In this document: positions 1 through 8,210 of the stretch, in pieces
Layout: each line of letters opens with the position of its first letter
How positions within the stretch are numbered: position 1 is the first letter of the stretch
Source: DATKZS01 sp035527835 [NCBI: bacterium]
GTDB lineage: Bacteria; RBG-13-61-14
DNA: 19,953 nt
Reading direction: 5' to 3'
Assembly: GCA_035527835.1 (NCBI GenBank)
Contig: DATKZS010000183.1
Span: 1 to 19,953 of the forward strand
Notes under the pieces: model-generated
What the model saw: only the letters and a program-made list of their open reading frames with translations
Told to the model about the DNA's origin: nothing
Databases searched by the model: none
Translations under genes and position numbers: made by a program

Positions 1-386
1 ACGGCCGCGTGCTGGTCGAGCGGGTCGAGGGGTTCTGCCACGAGGACGAGTGGCGCCGCGCCTTTCAGGAGATCAAGGAATTCGAGGGCAACCTGGCCGA
101 GTTCGGCGCCGTCATCGCCAAGTTCTGGATCCACATCTCCAAGGAGGAGCAGCTAAGAAGGTTCGAGGAGCGCAAGACCTCGGAGTACAAGAGCTGGAAG
201 ATCACGGACGAGGACTGGCGCAACCGCGACAGGTGGGACCGCTACGAGGAGGCCGTCCTCGATACGCTCGAAAACACCTCCACCACCTATGCCCCCTGGA
301 CCATCGTCGAGGGCGAGGACAAGTACTGGGCGCGCATCAGGACCCTCCGCGTGCTGACCGAGGCCATCGAGCGGCGCATAAGCTGA
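1..386 (+). CDS. pap: Polyphosphate:AMP phosphotransferase (PPK2 domain), 3' end only
   Basis: This is the last ~127 residues of a PPK2-family kinase, a cytoplasmic enzyme that moves phosphate from polyphosphate to a nucleotide. The first complete codons read GRVLVERVEGF, and the two bases before them are compatible with a Tyr codon, giving the YGRVLVERVEGF segment I associate with AMP-phosphorylating Pap proteins rather than the short class I PPK2 enzymes. Further PPK2 features follow: HISKEEQLRRFEER, then WKITDEDWRNRDRWDRYEEA, a conserved APW, and a terminal arginine-rich helix ending before TGA. The Walker A lysine and lid arginines lie upstream of the window, so activity and nucleotide preference cannot be judged. 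The apparent GTG start at position 9 is internal, because the reading frame is open to the window edge. It converges on the MFS gene with a 50-base gap in which I see no convincing terminator. Confidence 0.88.
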   Translation, partial: GRVLVERVEGFCHEDEWRRAFQEIKEFEGNLAEFGAVIAKFWIHISKEEQLRRFEERKTSEYKSWKITDEDWRNRDRWDRYEEAVLDTLENTSTTYAPWTIVEGEDKYWARIRTLRVLTEAIERRIS

Positions 387-436
387 GCTTTCCATCAGCC
401 GGGCAGTTCCCGACCAGAGGGCCGGGGATGAGTTGG

Positions 437-1732
437 TTACCGATCCTGCCCGGGCGCCGCGGCCATGCACATGGTTTCCTTGATGAAGATGCTGGCGGCC
501 AGGGCGACGGCGGCGCTTAGCATGAGCGCGATGAAGGCATTGCGGTAACCGGTGACGGTGAAGGCGCCGGATTCGAGCTTGCCCGACAGCTCCAGGAGGT
601 GGCCGAGCAGCGGCTGGAACACGGCGCCGCCCAGGAAGGGGAAGAGGTTGACCAGACCGGTGGACGTGCCCGCGATCGAGACCGGGAACAACTCCTTGGC
701 CGCGGTGAAGCCGATGACCACGATGGCGTTGGTGAACACGCCGAAGCCGAGGCAGACGAGGTAGAGAGAAGTCAGGGAAAGCCGTCCGGTGTATAGGACG
801 AGTATGGTAGTGAGGGCCAGGGTGGCGGCGCTGGCGATGACGAGCAGGGCCTTTCTGCCCTTGAACACGCGGTTGGATAATAGGCTCAACAGCGGGCTCC
901 CGAAGATCATGCCCACCGCGCCCATGGTCAGCACGTTCCCGGCATCTCCCTTGCTCATCCCGTAAACCTGCATCAGGTACGGACCGCCCCACAACCCGAT
1001 GAACGCGAAGAACACCGCGCACCCGAAAAAGAACCACAGCGCGAGCGGCCAGAAAGCGGGAGTGGACAGCACTGTCCTCACGCCTTCCTGGAGCCCGATG
1101 GCCGGAGCGCCGGGAGCGCGGTCGGCCGGTCCGGGCCAGCCCATGTCGGAAGGCCGGTCGCGAACGATCAGCCAGACCAGGAGCGCGAGCACAAGAGTGA
1201 CGATGCCCACGATGATGAAGGCGCCGCGCCAATTTACCGCCGCGCTGAGCCACGCCAGCGGCCGGAAGGCGCTGATCGAGCCCACCCCGCCCATCGCGAT
1301 CAGGATGCCGGTCATCGAAGCGAACTCGCGCGCCTCGAACCACTCGGCCAGCACCTTCATGGCGGGCACGAACAGCATCGAAACCCCGAGGCCCGCCAGC
1401 GCCCGCCCGAACACCGCCCACCACAGCGACGGCGCCAGGCCCAGGATGATGGAGCCGATACACGCCACGACGAAAAACACCGTGATCGTCCGGCGCGGGC
1501 CCCACGAGTCAGACAGCAGCCCCGCCGGGAGCTGCATCAGAGCGTAAGGATAAAAATACGCCGAGCCCAGCAGCCCCAGCAGGCCGCCGCTGGCGTGCAG
1601 GTCCTTCATCATGTCCACCGCCACCACCGAAGGGCAGAGCCGATGGAAATACACCAGGAAATAACCCACCGCCAACGTCCAGAAGATCAGCCAGCGATAA
1701 CGCCTTGCTTTTTCCGATGCTTCCGAGTCCAT
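437..1732 (-). CDS. MFS transporter (organic anion / sugar-type permease)
   Basis: This 431-residue inner-membrane protein belongs to the major facilitator superfamily. It has about twelve hydrophobic segments with a basic cytoplasmic loop between TM2 and TM3 (GLLSDSWGPRRT, residues ~71-82), which is the MFS motif A. The early segment YFHRLCPSVVAVDM resembles the anion:cation symporter and organophosphate antiporter branches, which carry sugar acids, sugar phosphates or dicarboxylates; the substrate cannot be read from sequence. I chose the ATG at 1730-1732 because GAGGGA precedes it at suitable spacing and the protein then starts with a short charged tail before TM1. The open frame extends 37 codons further upstream but those residues look unlike an MFS N-terminus and run into the divergent promoter region. 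It is transcribed away from the GH63 gene across a 155-base AT-rich spacer, so both could respond to the same carbohydrate (inference). Confidence 0.85.
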   Translation of the reverse strand: MDSEASEKARRYRWLIFWTLAVGYFLVYFHRLCPSVVAVDMMKDLHASGGLLGLLGSAYFYPYALMQLPAGLLSDSWGPRRTITVFFVVACIGSIILGLAPSLWWAVFGRALAGLGVSMLFVPAMKVLAEWFEAREFASMTGILIAMGGVGSISAFRPLAWLSAAVNWRGAFIIVGIVTLVLALLVWLIVRDRPSDMGWPGPADRAPGAPAIGLQEGVRTVLSTPAFWPLALWFFFGCAVFFAFIGLWGGPYLMQVYGMSKGDAGNVLTMGAVGMIFGSPLLSLLSNRVFKGRKALLVIASAATLALTTILVLYTGRLSLTSLYLVCLGFGVFTNAIVVIGFTAAKELFPVSIAGTSTGLVNLFPFLGGAVFQPLLGHLLELSGKLESGAFTVTGYRNAFIALMLSAAVALAASIFIKETMCMAAAPGQDR

Positions 1733-1887
1733 GAGCGTCCCTCGCCAAAAGAATAAAGGAATGGCATACCAAAATAACATCAAGCCCGAACTAAAGAAAA
1801 TATGTTTCCGTCCCAACGCTTTTTTATGATAAGTTGGAGCCAAGTTTTCCTGGCCCCGCAGGCGGGCCGAATTTTTGGAGGTCGGCG

Positions 1888-4275
1888 ATGAGAAAGATCG
1901 GCGTGGTTTTGGCGGTTGTGTTTCTGGCGTTTGGCGCGGGGGCGCGGGAGGTGTCGTTCGCGCCGGGGGTGAGCTTTGAGGGCTCGCCCTCGTACGTGTC
2001 CGAGTTCGCGACGCAGTTTCGGGACAACGGCGGGCCGCTGTCGCCTTATGGGAGCCATTTCGGGCTGAAGGCGGAGGTCAGGGAGAAGCGGTTCGCGGGG
2101 GTCGAGCATTACGCGTGCGCTACCGGCAAGAACATCCTGGACTACTCGCGCACGGGGCTGGCGGGGCGGAGCTGGGTGAGCTTTGACGTGGGCGGCCGCG
2201 AGATCGGGGAGGCCGCGGAGCGCAAGGTCCATTTTGAGTACTTCGGCTGGGAGGAGGAGGCGAAGTTCGAGGGCTTTACGGCGATCTTGCGGGTGCAGTT
2301 CCTGGGCCTTGATCAATACCTGATTAGCGTGAAGGTGAAGAACATGGGCGCGGCACCGCTCGAAATCGGGCCCGAGCTCAATTTCAAAAAGTCTGGGAAG
2401 AAGATGAAGATTCTATGGTCAAGCAGGTCATCTTCGATGGTGTTCAAGTTCGCGGTACAGCCTACAATCACTCCCGGTGAAAGTTACATGGCCGTCATCT
2501 CCGAAGCCGACTATGGTTCGATAAGTAGAAGGAAGGGCTTCAAGATACGGATAAACCCCGTCAGATGGGAGGAAGGTCATCCGAACACTATTTACCTGGC
2601 GCCTGGCGCGGAACAGTGGTCGTGGTTCATCTTCGGCTATTCACTGGACAGCGCGGACAAAGCCTTACAGTCGGCGCGGGAAGCTCAGGAAAAGTTCTCA
2701 GGGCCGGATGACGCGTGGCAAAAGATGCTGGAGACGCGCGATAGATTTTTCTCGTCGCTTCCCGCGCCGCATCTCGCGGCGGGCCAGGGCGATTACCTGG
2801 ACCTGTACCGGATGGCGGCGACGGCGCTCGCGAACCAGCTTTACGCGCCGCGGGTGAACATGGAGCATTGGGCGTGCGTTCCGACCAAGGTGCATTACAA
2901 CTGGTTCTGGCTGTGGGACTCGGGGTTCCAGGCGCTGGGTTACAGCGAGTTCAATGCGGAGGCCGCGCGCGACGTTATCCTGACCCAGTTCCAGGCGCAG
3001 CGCCGCGACGGGTTCATTTCGCACATGGCCGACGAGCGCGAGAAGCCGCTCACACCGCACTCGCAGCCGCCGGTGTTCGGTTACTCCGCGGGCAAGTTCA
3101 TCCCGCGCTACGCCGCTGACCCGGCATTCAAGGACTTCGAGAAGGTGATGTATGAGCAGAGCGGGCCGTTCCTCAAATGGTGGGACCGGACGCGCGACCG
3201 CAACCACAACGGGCTGTACGAGTACCTGAGCCAGGACGAGGGCGGGTGGGACAACTCGCCGCGCATGGACTACGTGCCCGGGATCATGTGGATCAGCTAC
3301 GTGGGCTCGCTGGGCGAGGTGCTGGGCGCACGGTTCAAGCCGCTCGACAACACTGATGCGAACGCGTGGATGTACAGCTATTACCGCGCCATGGAGCAGT
3401 GGGCCGAGGACCTGGGCCGGCCGGAGGAGGCCGGACAGTGGAAGCAGAGGGCCATCGCGCTCGCGCATAAGGTGGACGAAATCATGTGGGACCCGGAGGT
3501 GGGTTGCTGGCTTGACACTTATAAATGGATCGGCTCTAAGAACTACCGGCATTTCCGCGTGCTCACGCCGCACATCTGGTTCCCGGCCTTTACCGGCGCC
3601 ACCATGGACGAGCAGAAGGCGCGCGAGGTCATCGAGAAGCACCTGTTGAACCCGGAAGAATTTTTCGGCAAGTACCCGATCCCCATCGTGGCGTACAACG
3701 ACCCGAAGTACGACATCACCAAGCAGGGCTGGACCGCGAGCATCTGGCTGGTGACCGCGTACAGCGCGCTGGAGGCCCTGTGGCGCTTCGGGTACGAAGA
3801 GGAGGCGGACGAGCTGCGCGCGCGGCTGCTGGCGATGATGGCGGACCAGGACGGCATGAAGGGCATTTATGAGACCTACAACCCCGAGACCGGCAAGTAC
3901 AAGGACCAGTATTCGACGGGCGGCTACGCCAGCACCCAGTTCGGCTGGAGCTCGGCGTTCACCATGGAGATAATCCTGGAGCGCTATGAAGAGGAGCGGT
4001 TCGTGTTCGCGGACACGACAAGGATCAGCGGCTTCATCCGGCGGGCGGAGGATTTCCAGACGCGCGACGCATTCTACAGGATCGAGGCCGGGCTCGACGC
4101 GCCGCGGGTGGAGCTCGCGAGCGCGGACGGGATGCCGCTGCTCGATTCAGGCTCCATTAGAATTAAATTATCTGATCCCTACGATGCAATAAAGCAACAA
4201 AGTTTTAGAATTGTAATAAGAGGCAGGACTTTTACGGTGAAGATGGGAGAAGAAAAGGCGCTTGATCTGAATTAG
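1888..4275 (+). CDS. Exported GH63-family glycoside hydrolase
   Basis: This 795-residue secreted glycosidase carries a signal peptide (MRKIGVVLAVVFLAFGAGA, cleavage after AGA). The N-terminal ~300 residues look like a beta-sandwich domain, and residues ~310-720 look like an (alpha/alpha)6 barrel of the GH63 type. Barrel marks include HYNWFWLWDSGF, GGWDNSPRMDYVPG (D455, likely general acid) and GIYETYNPETGK (E662, likely general base). GH63 includes alpha-glucosidases, YgjK-type enzymes and mannosylglycerate/glucosylglycerate hydrolases; substrate is not assignable here. The start at 1888 has GGAGG just upstream; the longer frame from 1834 adds a non-signal extension. Codon use shifts inside the gene: about 2380-2720 and 4150-4275 are richer in A-ending and AGA/AGG/ATA codons than the rest. 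A C-terminal beta domain of ~100 residues follows the barrel. Confidence 0.85.
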   Translation: MRKIGVVLAVVFLAFGAGAREVSFAPGVSFEGSPSYVSEFATQFRDNGGPLSPYGSHFGLKAEVREKRFAGVEHYACATGKNILDYSRTGLAGRSWVSFDVGGREIGEAAERKVHFEYFGWEEEAKFEGFTAILRVQFLGLDQYLISVKVKNMGAAPLEIGPELNFKKSGKKMKILWSSRSSSMVFKFAVQPTITPGESYMAVISEADYGSISRRKGFKIRINPVRWEEGHPNTIYLAPGAEQWSWFIFGYSLDSADKALQSAREAQEKFSGPDDAWQKMLETRDRFFSSLPAPHLAAGQGDYLDLYRMAATALANQLYAPRVNMEHWACVPTKVHYNWFWLWDSGFQALGYSEFNAEAARDVILTQFQAQRRDGFISHMADEREKPLTPHSQPPVFGYSAGKFIPRYAADPAFKDFEKVMYEQSGPFLKWWDRTRDRNHNGLYEYLSQDEGGWDNSPRMDYVPGIMWISYVGSLGEVLGARFKPLDNTDANAWMYSYYRAMEQWAEDLGRPEEAGQWKQRAIALAHKVDEIMWDPEVGCWLDTYKWIGSKNYRHFRVLTPHIWFPAFTGATMDEQKAREVIEKHLLNPEEFFGKYPIPIVAYNDPKYDITKQGWTASIWLVTAYSALEALWRFGYEEEADELRARLLAMMADQDGMKGIYETYNPETGKYKDQYSTGGYASTQFGWSSAFTMEIILERYEEERFVFADTTRISGFIRRAEDFQTRDAFYRIEAGLDAPRVELASADGMPLLDSGSIRIKLSDPYDAIKQQSFRIVIRGRTFTVKMGEEKALDLN

Positions 4276-4277
4276 GG

Positions 4278-4306
4278 TTGCCGCTAATCTTGAGATAAAA
4301 TAAAAT
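4278..4306 (+). promoter_or_regulatory. Candidate sigma70 promoter for the antitoxin-toxin-sucC operon
   Basis: TTGCCG at 4278-4283 and TAAAAT at 4301-4306 are separated by exactly 17 bases, inside an AT-rich run of ATAAA-type repeats. A start near 4313 would give a leader of about 20 bases holding the GGAGGT ribosome site before the ATG at 4333. The -10 box differs from consensus at one base and the -35 at two. The assignment is by eye only. Confidence 0.4.
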
Positions 4307-4332
4307 AAAAGATCGAACGGAGGTGTTTAGGC

Positions 4333-4542
4333 ATGAACGATAGCATGGTCGAAGGATTGGCGCAGGTGATACTTTCCTTGAAGCCGGCGCAGCGCCGCCG
4401 CCTGGTTAATAAGATAGTGGAGAGTAATTTGCTTACTGAAGATGAGGAGGACCAATTGTTGATTGAGGCCCGAAAGTCAGAACCTTCCATACCTTATGCG
4501 GAGATTCGAAATGAGTTGAAAAGAAAGGGCCGCCTCAAGTGA
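4333..4542 (+). CDS. Small antitoxin-like protein of a type II TA pair
   Basis: This is a 69-residue, mostly helical and charged protein encoded immediately before a RelE-like toxin. The N-terminal part (residues ~5-50) is predicted helical (VEGLAQVILSLKPAQRRRLV) and the tail SIPYAEIRNELKRKGRLK is basic. Its length and position match antitoxins of the addiction-module component family that pair with RelE/StbE toxins, but I cannot place it in a named family with certainty. The ATG has a strong GGAGGT site eight bases upstream. Its stop overlaps the toxin start in the sequence GTGA, so toxin translation probably depends on antitoxin translation. Type II antitoxins usually repress their own promoter, so the candidate promoter at 4278 would be the target (family knowledge). 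Base composition is clearly lower in GC than the flanking genes, suggesting transfer. Confidence 0.7.
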   Translation: MNDSMVEGLAQVILSLKPAQRRRLVNKIVESNLLTEDEEDQLLIEARKSEPSIPYAEIRNELKRKGRLK

Positions 4543-4802
4543 TCTGGACCCTGACCTTTAGGAAATCGGCAAGGAGAGAGTTGGAAGACCTGCCTTCCGA
4601 AATGCTGCGTCGTGTTGATTTGGAGTTGATGCGTCTTGGAAATAACCCTTTTCCCGTCGGGGTGAAAAAACTTAAGGGTTCGAACAATTATCGAGTCCGC
4701 GTGGGGACCTATCGAATCATTTTTCATGTTCACCTGGATGAGCAGGAGGTTGAGATCATTGCCATCAAGCACAGAAGAGAAGCTTATCGAAGGAGGAGTT
4801 AA
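4539..4802 (+). CDS. RelE/ParE-superfamily toxin
   Basis: This 87-residue protein has the classic compact RelE fold signature: FRKSARRELEDLP at the N-terminus, NPFPVGVKKLKGSNNYRVRV in the middle, the core GTYRIIFHV, and the C-terminal IIAIKHRREAYRR. RelE enzymes cut mRNA in the ribosomal A site using basic and tyrosine residues in these last two segments, and the arginines and terminal tyrosine are present, so the gene looks intact. ParE members of the same superfamily poison gyrase instead; the HRREAYR ending fits RelE better. It starts at a GTG that shares bases with the antitoxin TGA. Its last codons contain the AAGGAGGAG that serves as the ribosome site for sucC, and its TAA is directly followed by the sucC GTG with no base between. 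Composition is AT-richer than surrounding genes. Confidence 0.82.
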   Translation: MIWTLTFRKSARRELEDLPSEMLRRVDLELMRLGNNPFPVGVKKLKGSNNYRVRVGTYRIIFHVHLDEQEVEIIAIKHRREAYRRRS

Positions 4803-5978
4803 GTGAATATCCATGAGTTCCAGGCCAAGCAAGTGCTGGCGCATTTCGGGGTGAGTGTTCCGCGGGGCGCGATGACGGAGTCGGTTGAGGGTGCGAAGAT
4901 CCTGGCCCAGAAGATGTTTGAGGACGGCGCGGGCGTGTTGGCGGTGAAGGCGCAGATCCACGCGGGCGGCCGGGGCAAGGCGGGCGGGGTGAAGCTGGCG
5001 AAGAGCACGGAGGAAGCGGAGAAAGCGGCCTCTGAGATTCTGGGCAAGACGCTGGTCACGGCGCAGACCGGTCCCGCCGGCAAGGTGGTGGGGAAGCTCC
5101 TGATCGAGGAGGGCTCGAAGATCGCGCGCGAGCTTTACGTGTCGCTGTTGCTGGACCGGAGCGCGGCCATGCCGGCGATCGTGGCGAGCGCGTCCGGGGG
5201 CATGAACATCGAGGAGGTTGCGGCCAAGACGCCGGAGAAGATCGCGACGGTGCGGGTTGATCCGGTGCTCGGGCTGCGCGATTTCCAGGTGCGGACGCTC
5301 AACAACATGCTGGGGCTCTCGGGCGAGTTGGCCAAGCAGGGCCAGGAGCTGTTTCTCAACCTGTTCCAGGCGTTCATGGAGATGGATTTGAGCCTGCTCG
5401 AGATCAACCCGCTGGTGGTTACGGAGGACGGGAAGCTCATCGCGCTGGACGCGAAGCTTACCTTCGACGACTCGGCTCTGTTCCGCCATCCGGACGTGGC
5501 CGCGCTGCGCGACCTTTCCGAGGAGGCGCCGCTGGAGGTGGAGGCCAAGAAGTACAAGCTGAACTACATCAAGCTGGACGGCAACGTCGGGTGCATGGTG
5601 AACGGCGCGGGCCTGGCCATGGCGACCATGGACATGATCCAGACGGTGGGGCTCGCGCCCGCCAATTTCCTTGACGTGGGCGGCGGCGCGGACCAGGAGA
5701 TGATCGAGAACGCCTTCCGCATCATCCTCTCCGACCCCGCGGTCAAGGGCGTGCTCATCAACATCTTCGGCGGCATCCTGCGCTGCGACGTGCTGGCCAA
5801 AGGCATCGTGGAAGCGGGTAAGAAGCTCGAGCTCAACATCCCCATGGTGATCCGCATCGAGGGCACCAACGCGGAGCAGGGCCGCCAGATTCTCGCCGAG
5901 AGCGGGCTCAATTTCACGGTGGCCAAGGATTTCAAGGAGGCGGCCCAGAAGTTGAAAGAGGTGATGAAGGGGAAGTGA
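4803..5978 (+). CDS. sucC: Succinyl-CoA synthetase (ADP-forming), beta subunit
   Basis: This 391-residue cytoplasmic subunit of succinyl-CoA ligase binds nucleotide and takes part in the substrate-level phosphorylation step of the TCA cycle with the alpha subunit SucD. The length matches the usual ~388. Visible marks are MNIHEFQAKQVLAHFGV at the start, KAQIHAGGRGKAGGV in the ATP-grasp domain, LEINPLVV and LDAKLTFDDSALFRHP, then LDGNVGCMVNGAGLAMATMD, LDVGGGA and INIFGGILRCD in the C-terminal CoA-ligase domain. The GTG start follows AAGGAGGAG, which lies inside the end of the toxin gene. In most bacteria sucD follows within a few bases; here no sucD reading frame exists downstream, and a 565-base gap with repeats follows instead. 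The partner must be elsewhere in the genome or lost. Malate-CoA ligase beta is a less likely alternative. Confidence 0.93.
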   Translation: MNIHEFQAKQVLAHFGVSVPRGAMTESVEGAKILAQKMFEDGAGVLAVKAQIHAGGRGKAGGVKLAKSTEEAEKAASEILGKTLVTAQTGPAGKVVGKLLIEEGSKIARELYVSLLLDRSAAMPAIVASASGGMNIEEVAAKTPEKIATVRVDPVLGLRDFQVRTLNNMLGLSGELAKQGQELFLNLFQAFMEMDLSLLEINPLVVTEDGKLIALDAKLTFDDSALFRHPDVAALRDLSEEAPLEVEAKKYKLNYIKLDGNVGCMVNGAGLAMATMDMIQTVGLAPANFLDVGGGADQEMIENAFRIILSDPAVKGVLINIFGGILRCDVLAKGIVEAGKKLELNIPMVIRIEGTNAEQGRQILAESGLNFTVAKDFKEAAQKLKEVMKGK

Positions 5979-6015
5979 TCATTCTTTCCCAGGATCCGTG
6001 ATCTGCTTAGAAAAA

Positions 6016-6046
6016 TAGTAGCCAGTAGCAAGTATCCAGTAGCCAG
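6016..6046. repeat. Short degenerate AGTAGCC / AGTATCC direct repeat
   Basis: Three to four copies of a seven to ten base unit related to CCAGTAGC or CCAGTATC occur in a row just after sucC. This is low-complexity intergenic DNA with no coding potential that I can see. A function is not apparent. Confidence 0.5.
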
Positions 6047-6163
6047 GGAAAATTCGCTCGATCGCCGCTTCTTGATTCCCGCTTACTTTCATGATTTCAG
6101 GGTGCCGAAAAAGCGGAATAAGGAGTTGCCGGGAGGATTCCAAGGAAAGGCAGCGTTTGAAGG

Positions 6164-6181
6164 AGGCCGTTTCAACGGCCT
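6164..6181. repeat. REP-like palindrome 1 (TTCA loop)
   Basis: AGGCCGT and ACGGCCT form a perfect 7 bp stem around TTCA. It is on the left side of the transposase remnant and shares its loop and layout with the palindrome at 6244. Confidence 0.6.
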
Positions 6182-6243
6182 TGCCCGGAGGGGCTGTTAG
6201 GCCCGTGCTTTAGCGCTGGTTCCTCGTGCGTCAACCGATCAAG

Positions 6244-6261
6244 AGCCCGTTTCAACGGGCT
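6244..6261. repeat. REP-like palindrome 2 (TTCA loop)
   Basis: AGCCCGT and ACGGGCT form a perfect 7 bp stem around TTCA. It lies 33 bases before the transposase start, 80 bases after palindrome 1 and in the same orientation. Confidence 0.6.
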
Positions 6262-6293
6262 TCCCGCATCAAGAGTTTACCCGGAGACAGGCT

Positions 6294-6431
6294 ATGTCGA
6301 GAACCGTCTACTCCGAAATATTTTTCCACATCGTCTGGCGGACCAAGGACAGCCTTCCCATGATCACCAAGGAAATGCGGCTGTCCGAGAAGCCCGGTGA
6401 ACCGGGCTCGGGAGGATACGCCGGCGGCTGA
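6294..6431 (+). pseudogene. Truncated IS200/REP-associated (Y1_Tnp) transposase remnant
   Basis: The ATG at 6294 opens a 45-codon frame beginning MSRTVYSEIFFHIVWRTKD, which is the characteristic first strand of Y1-type transposases (the HIVWRTK segment). Similarity appears to stop after about residue 29 (PMITKEMR); the remaining codons read through a palindrome (LSEKPGEPGSGG) and stop at TGA. Full-length RAYT proteins have about 150 or more residues with an HUH motif and a catalytic tyrosine, all absent. A GGAG lies upstream of the ATG. It could be expressed as a short peptide, but I regard it as a relic. Recognition is from the N-terminal motif only. Confidence 0.65.
6391..6408. repeat. REP-like palindrome 3 (TGAA loop)
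   Basis: AGCCCGG and CCGGGCT form a perfect 7 bp stem around TGAA. It interrupts the transposase frame soon after the recognisable protein sequence ends. The loop is the reverse complement of that in the left-hand palindromes. Confidence 0.6.
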
Positions 6432-6435
6432 TATA

Positions 6436-6453
6436 CCCGCCCTGAAGGACGGG
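6436..6453. repeat. REP-like palindrome 4 (imperfect, TGAA loop)
   Basis: CCCGCCC and GGACGGG pair with one mismatch around TGAA. It is a degenerate member of the same family, lying between palindromes 3 and 5. Confidence 0.45.
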
Positions 6454-6473
6454 CCTAATAGCCGCTTCGCGGA

Positions 6474-6493
6474 AAGCCCGGTGAACCGGGCTT
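6474..6493. repeat. REP-like palindrome 5 (TGAA loop)
   Basis: AAGCCCGG and CCGGGCTT form a perfect 8 bp stem around TGAA. Its core is identical to palindrome 3, 84 bases away. It lies about 50 bases beyond the end of the carbonic-anhydrase-like gene on the other strand and could also stall or stabilise that transcript. Confidence 0.6.
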
Positions 6494-6543
6494 AAGAATG
6501 ACGCCGCATGATGAATGGAGAGCGTGTAATTCCGCAAGCCCGT

Positions 6544-6927
6544 TCACTCAAACTCCTCCACCATCCCGTTCTCGTCAACCCACAGGCCGATGACCTCGGC
6601 GGCGTGGCCCCATGACTTGATCAGCTTGATGGAGGCGGCGATCTGTTTAAGCTGAGTGTCCTTGTCCACGGGATTGCCGGCGCAATCATGGTGGCCGGCT
6701 ATGGCGATGTGGCGTGAGCCGTGCTTGTTGATGGAGACGTCCACGAGGCCGCGTACTGAGTCAATTCTGGTAAGATAGGTGCGCTCGGCCAGGAGCTTGA
6801 TCGGTCCCGGCTCCGTGATCATGTCCACGTAGTCAACCCCGCACCGCTCTTTAAGGTACGCGATCACCGGGAGCTGGACCCTGCCGTCCATGCAGTTAAT
6901 GGCGGTGGCGAAACGGCCCGGCGGCAT
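6544..6927 (-). CDS. Small beta-carbonic-anhydrase-like protein
   Basis: This 127-residue cytoplasmic protein shows both zinc-site motifs of beta-class carbonic anhydrases: C-M-D-G-R (the CxDxR motif, residues ~13-17) and G-H-H-D-C-A-G (the HxxC motif). Beta enzymes interconvert CO2 and bicarbonate with zinc held by the two Cys and one His. It is much shorter than the usual ~200 residues, lacking the N-terminal helices, and matches what I recall as a putative short carbonic-anhydrase family (Pro_CA_2); catalysis in that family is not assured. I chose the ATG at 6925-6927, preceded by GGGAG, because it starts just before the conserved FATAINCMDGR; the longer frame would run back into icd. It lies 17 bases behind icd and is surely co-transcribed with it. 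The C-terminal end, ENGMVEEFE, is acidic. Confidence 0.75.
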   Translation of the reverse strand: MPPGRFATAINCMDGRVQLPVIAYLKERCGVDYVDMITEPGPIKLLAERTYLTRIDSVRGLVDVSINKHGSRHIAIAGHHDCAGNPVDKDTQLKQIAASIKLIKSWGHAAEVIGLWVDENGMVEEFE

Positions 6928-6944
6928 CCCTGTTTCTCCCTGAT

Positions 6945-8180
<1,236 letters not shown>

Positions 8181-8210
8181 TTTTCGTCTCGATCAGCTCC
8201 TGGTTCGGTC

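Larger units (their letters stand above)
6164..6493. mobile_element. Decayed REP/RAYT-like element: transposase start flanked by palindromes
   Basis: This block holds the first ~29 codons of an IS200/REP-associated transposase (6294 onward) with two hairpins to its left (6164 and 6244, loop TTCA) and three to its right (6391, 6436 and 6474, loop TGAA). TGAA is the reverse complement of TTCA, so left and right hairpins face opposite ways, the arrangement expected for REP doublets around a RAYT gene. The catalytic HUH motif and tyrosine of the enzyme are missing, so the element cannot move by itself. The typical GTAG-like tetranucleotide of enterobacterial REPs is not obvious, so the REP label rests on geometry and the adjacent enzyme fragment. 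Confidence 0.55.

Noticed and set aside
387-436. Bidirectional terminator between the convergent pap and MFS genes
   Set aside because: Only four-base stems can be drawn and there is no T-run on either strand.
153-1505. 450-codon open frame overlapping the MFS gene
   Set aside because: Arg/Pro/His-rich product in another frame of the same strand as the MFS gene; no recognisable features.
1825-1830. TATGAT as -10 box for the GH63 gene
   Set aside because: No acceptable -35 box at 16-18 bases; kept out of the feature list.
1850-1877. Hairpin GGCCC/GGGCC followed by T-run in the GH63 leader as an attenuator
   Set aside because: The stem is only five base pairs with a mismatched centre, and no leader peptide is visible.
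2698-3642. 314-codon open frame opposite the GH63 gene
   Set aside because: Shadow of the catalytic barrel region; composition is typical of antisense GC-rich frames.
6164-6493. Possible CRISPR array
   Set aside because: Repeats are short palindromes of unequal sequence and irregular spacing, with no uniform spacers or cas genes.
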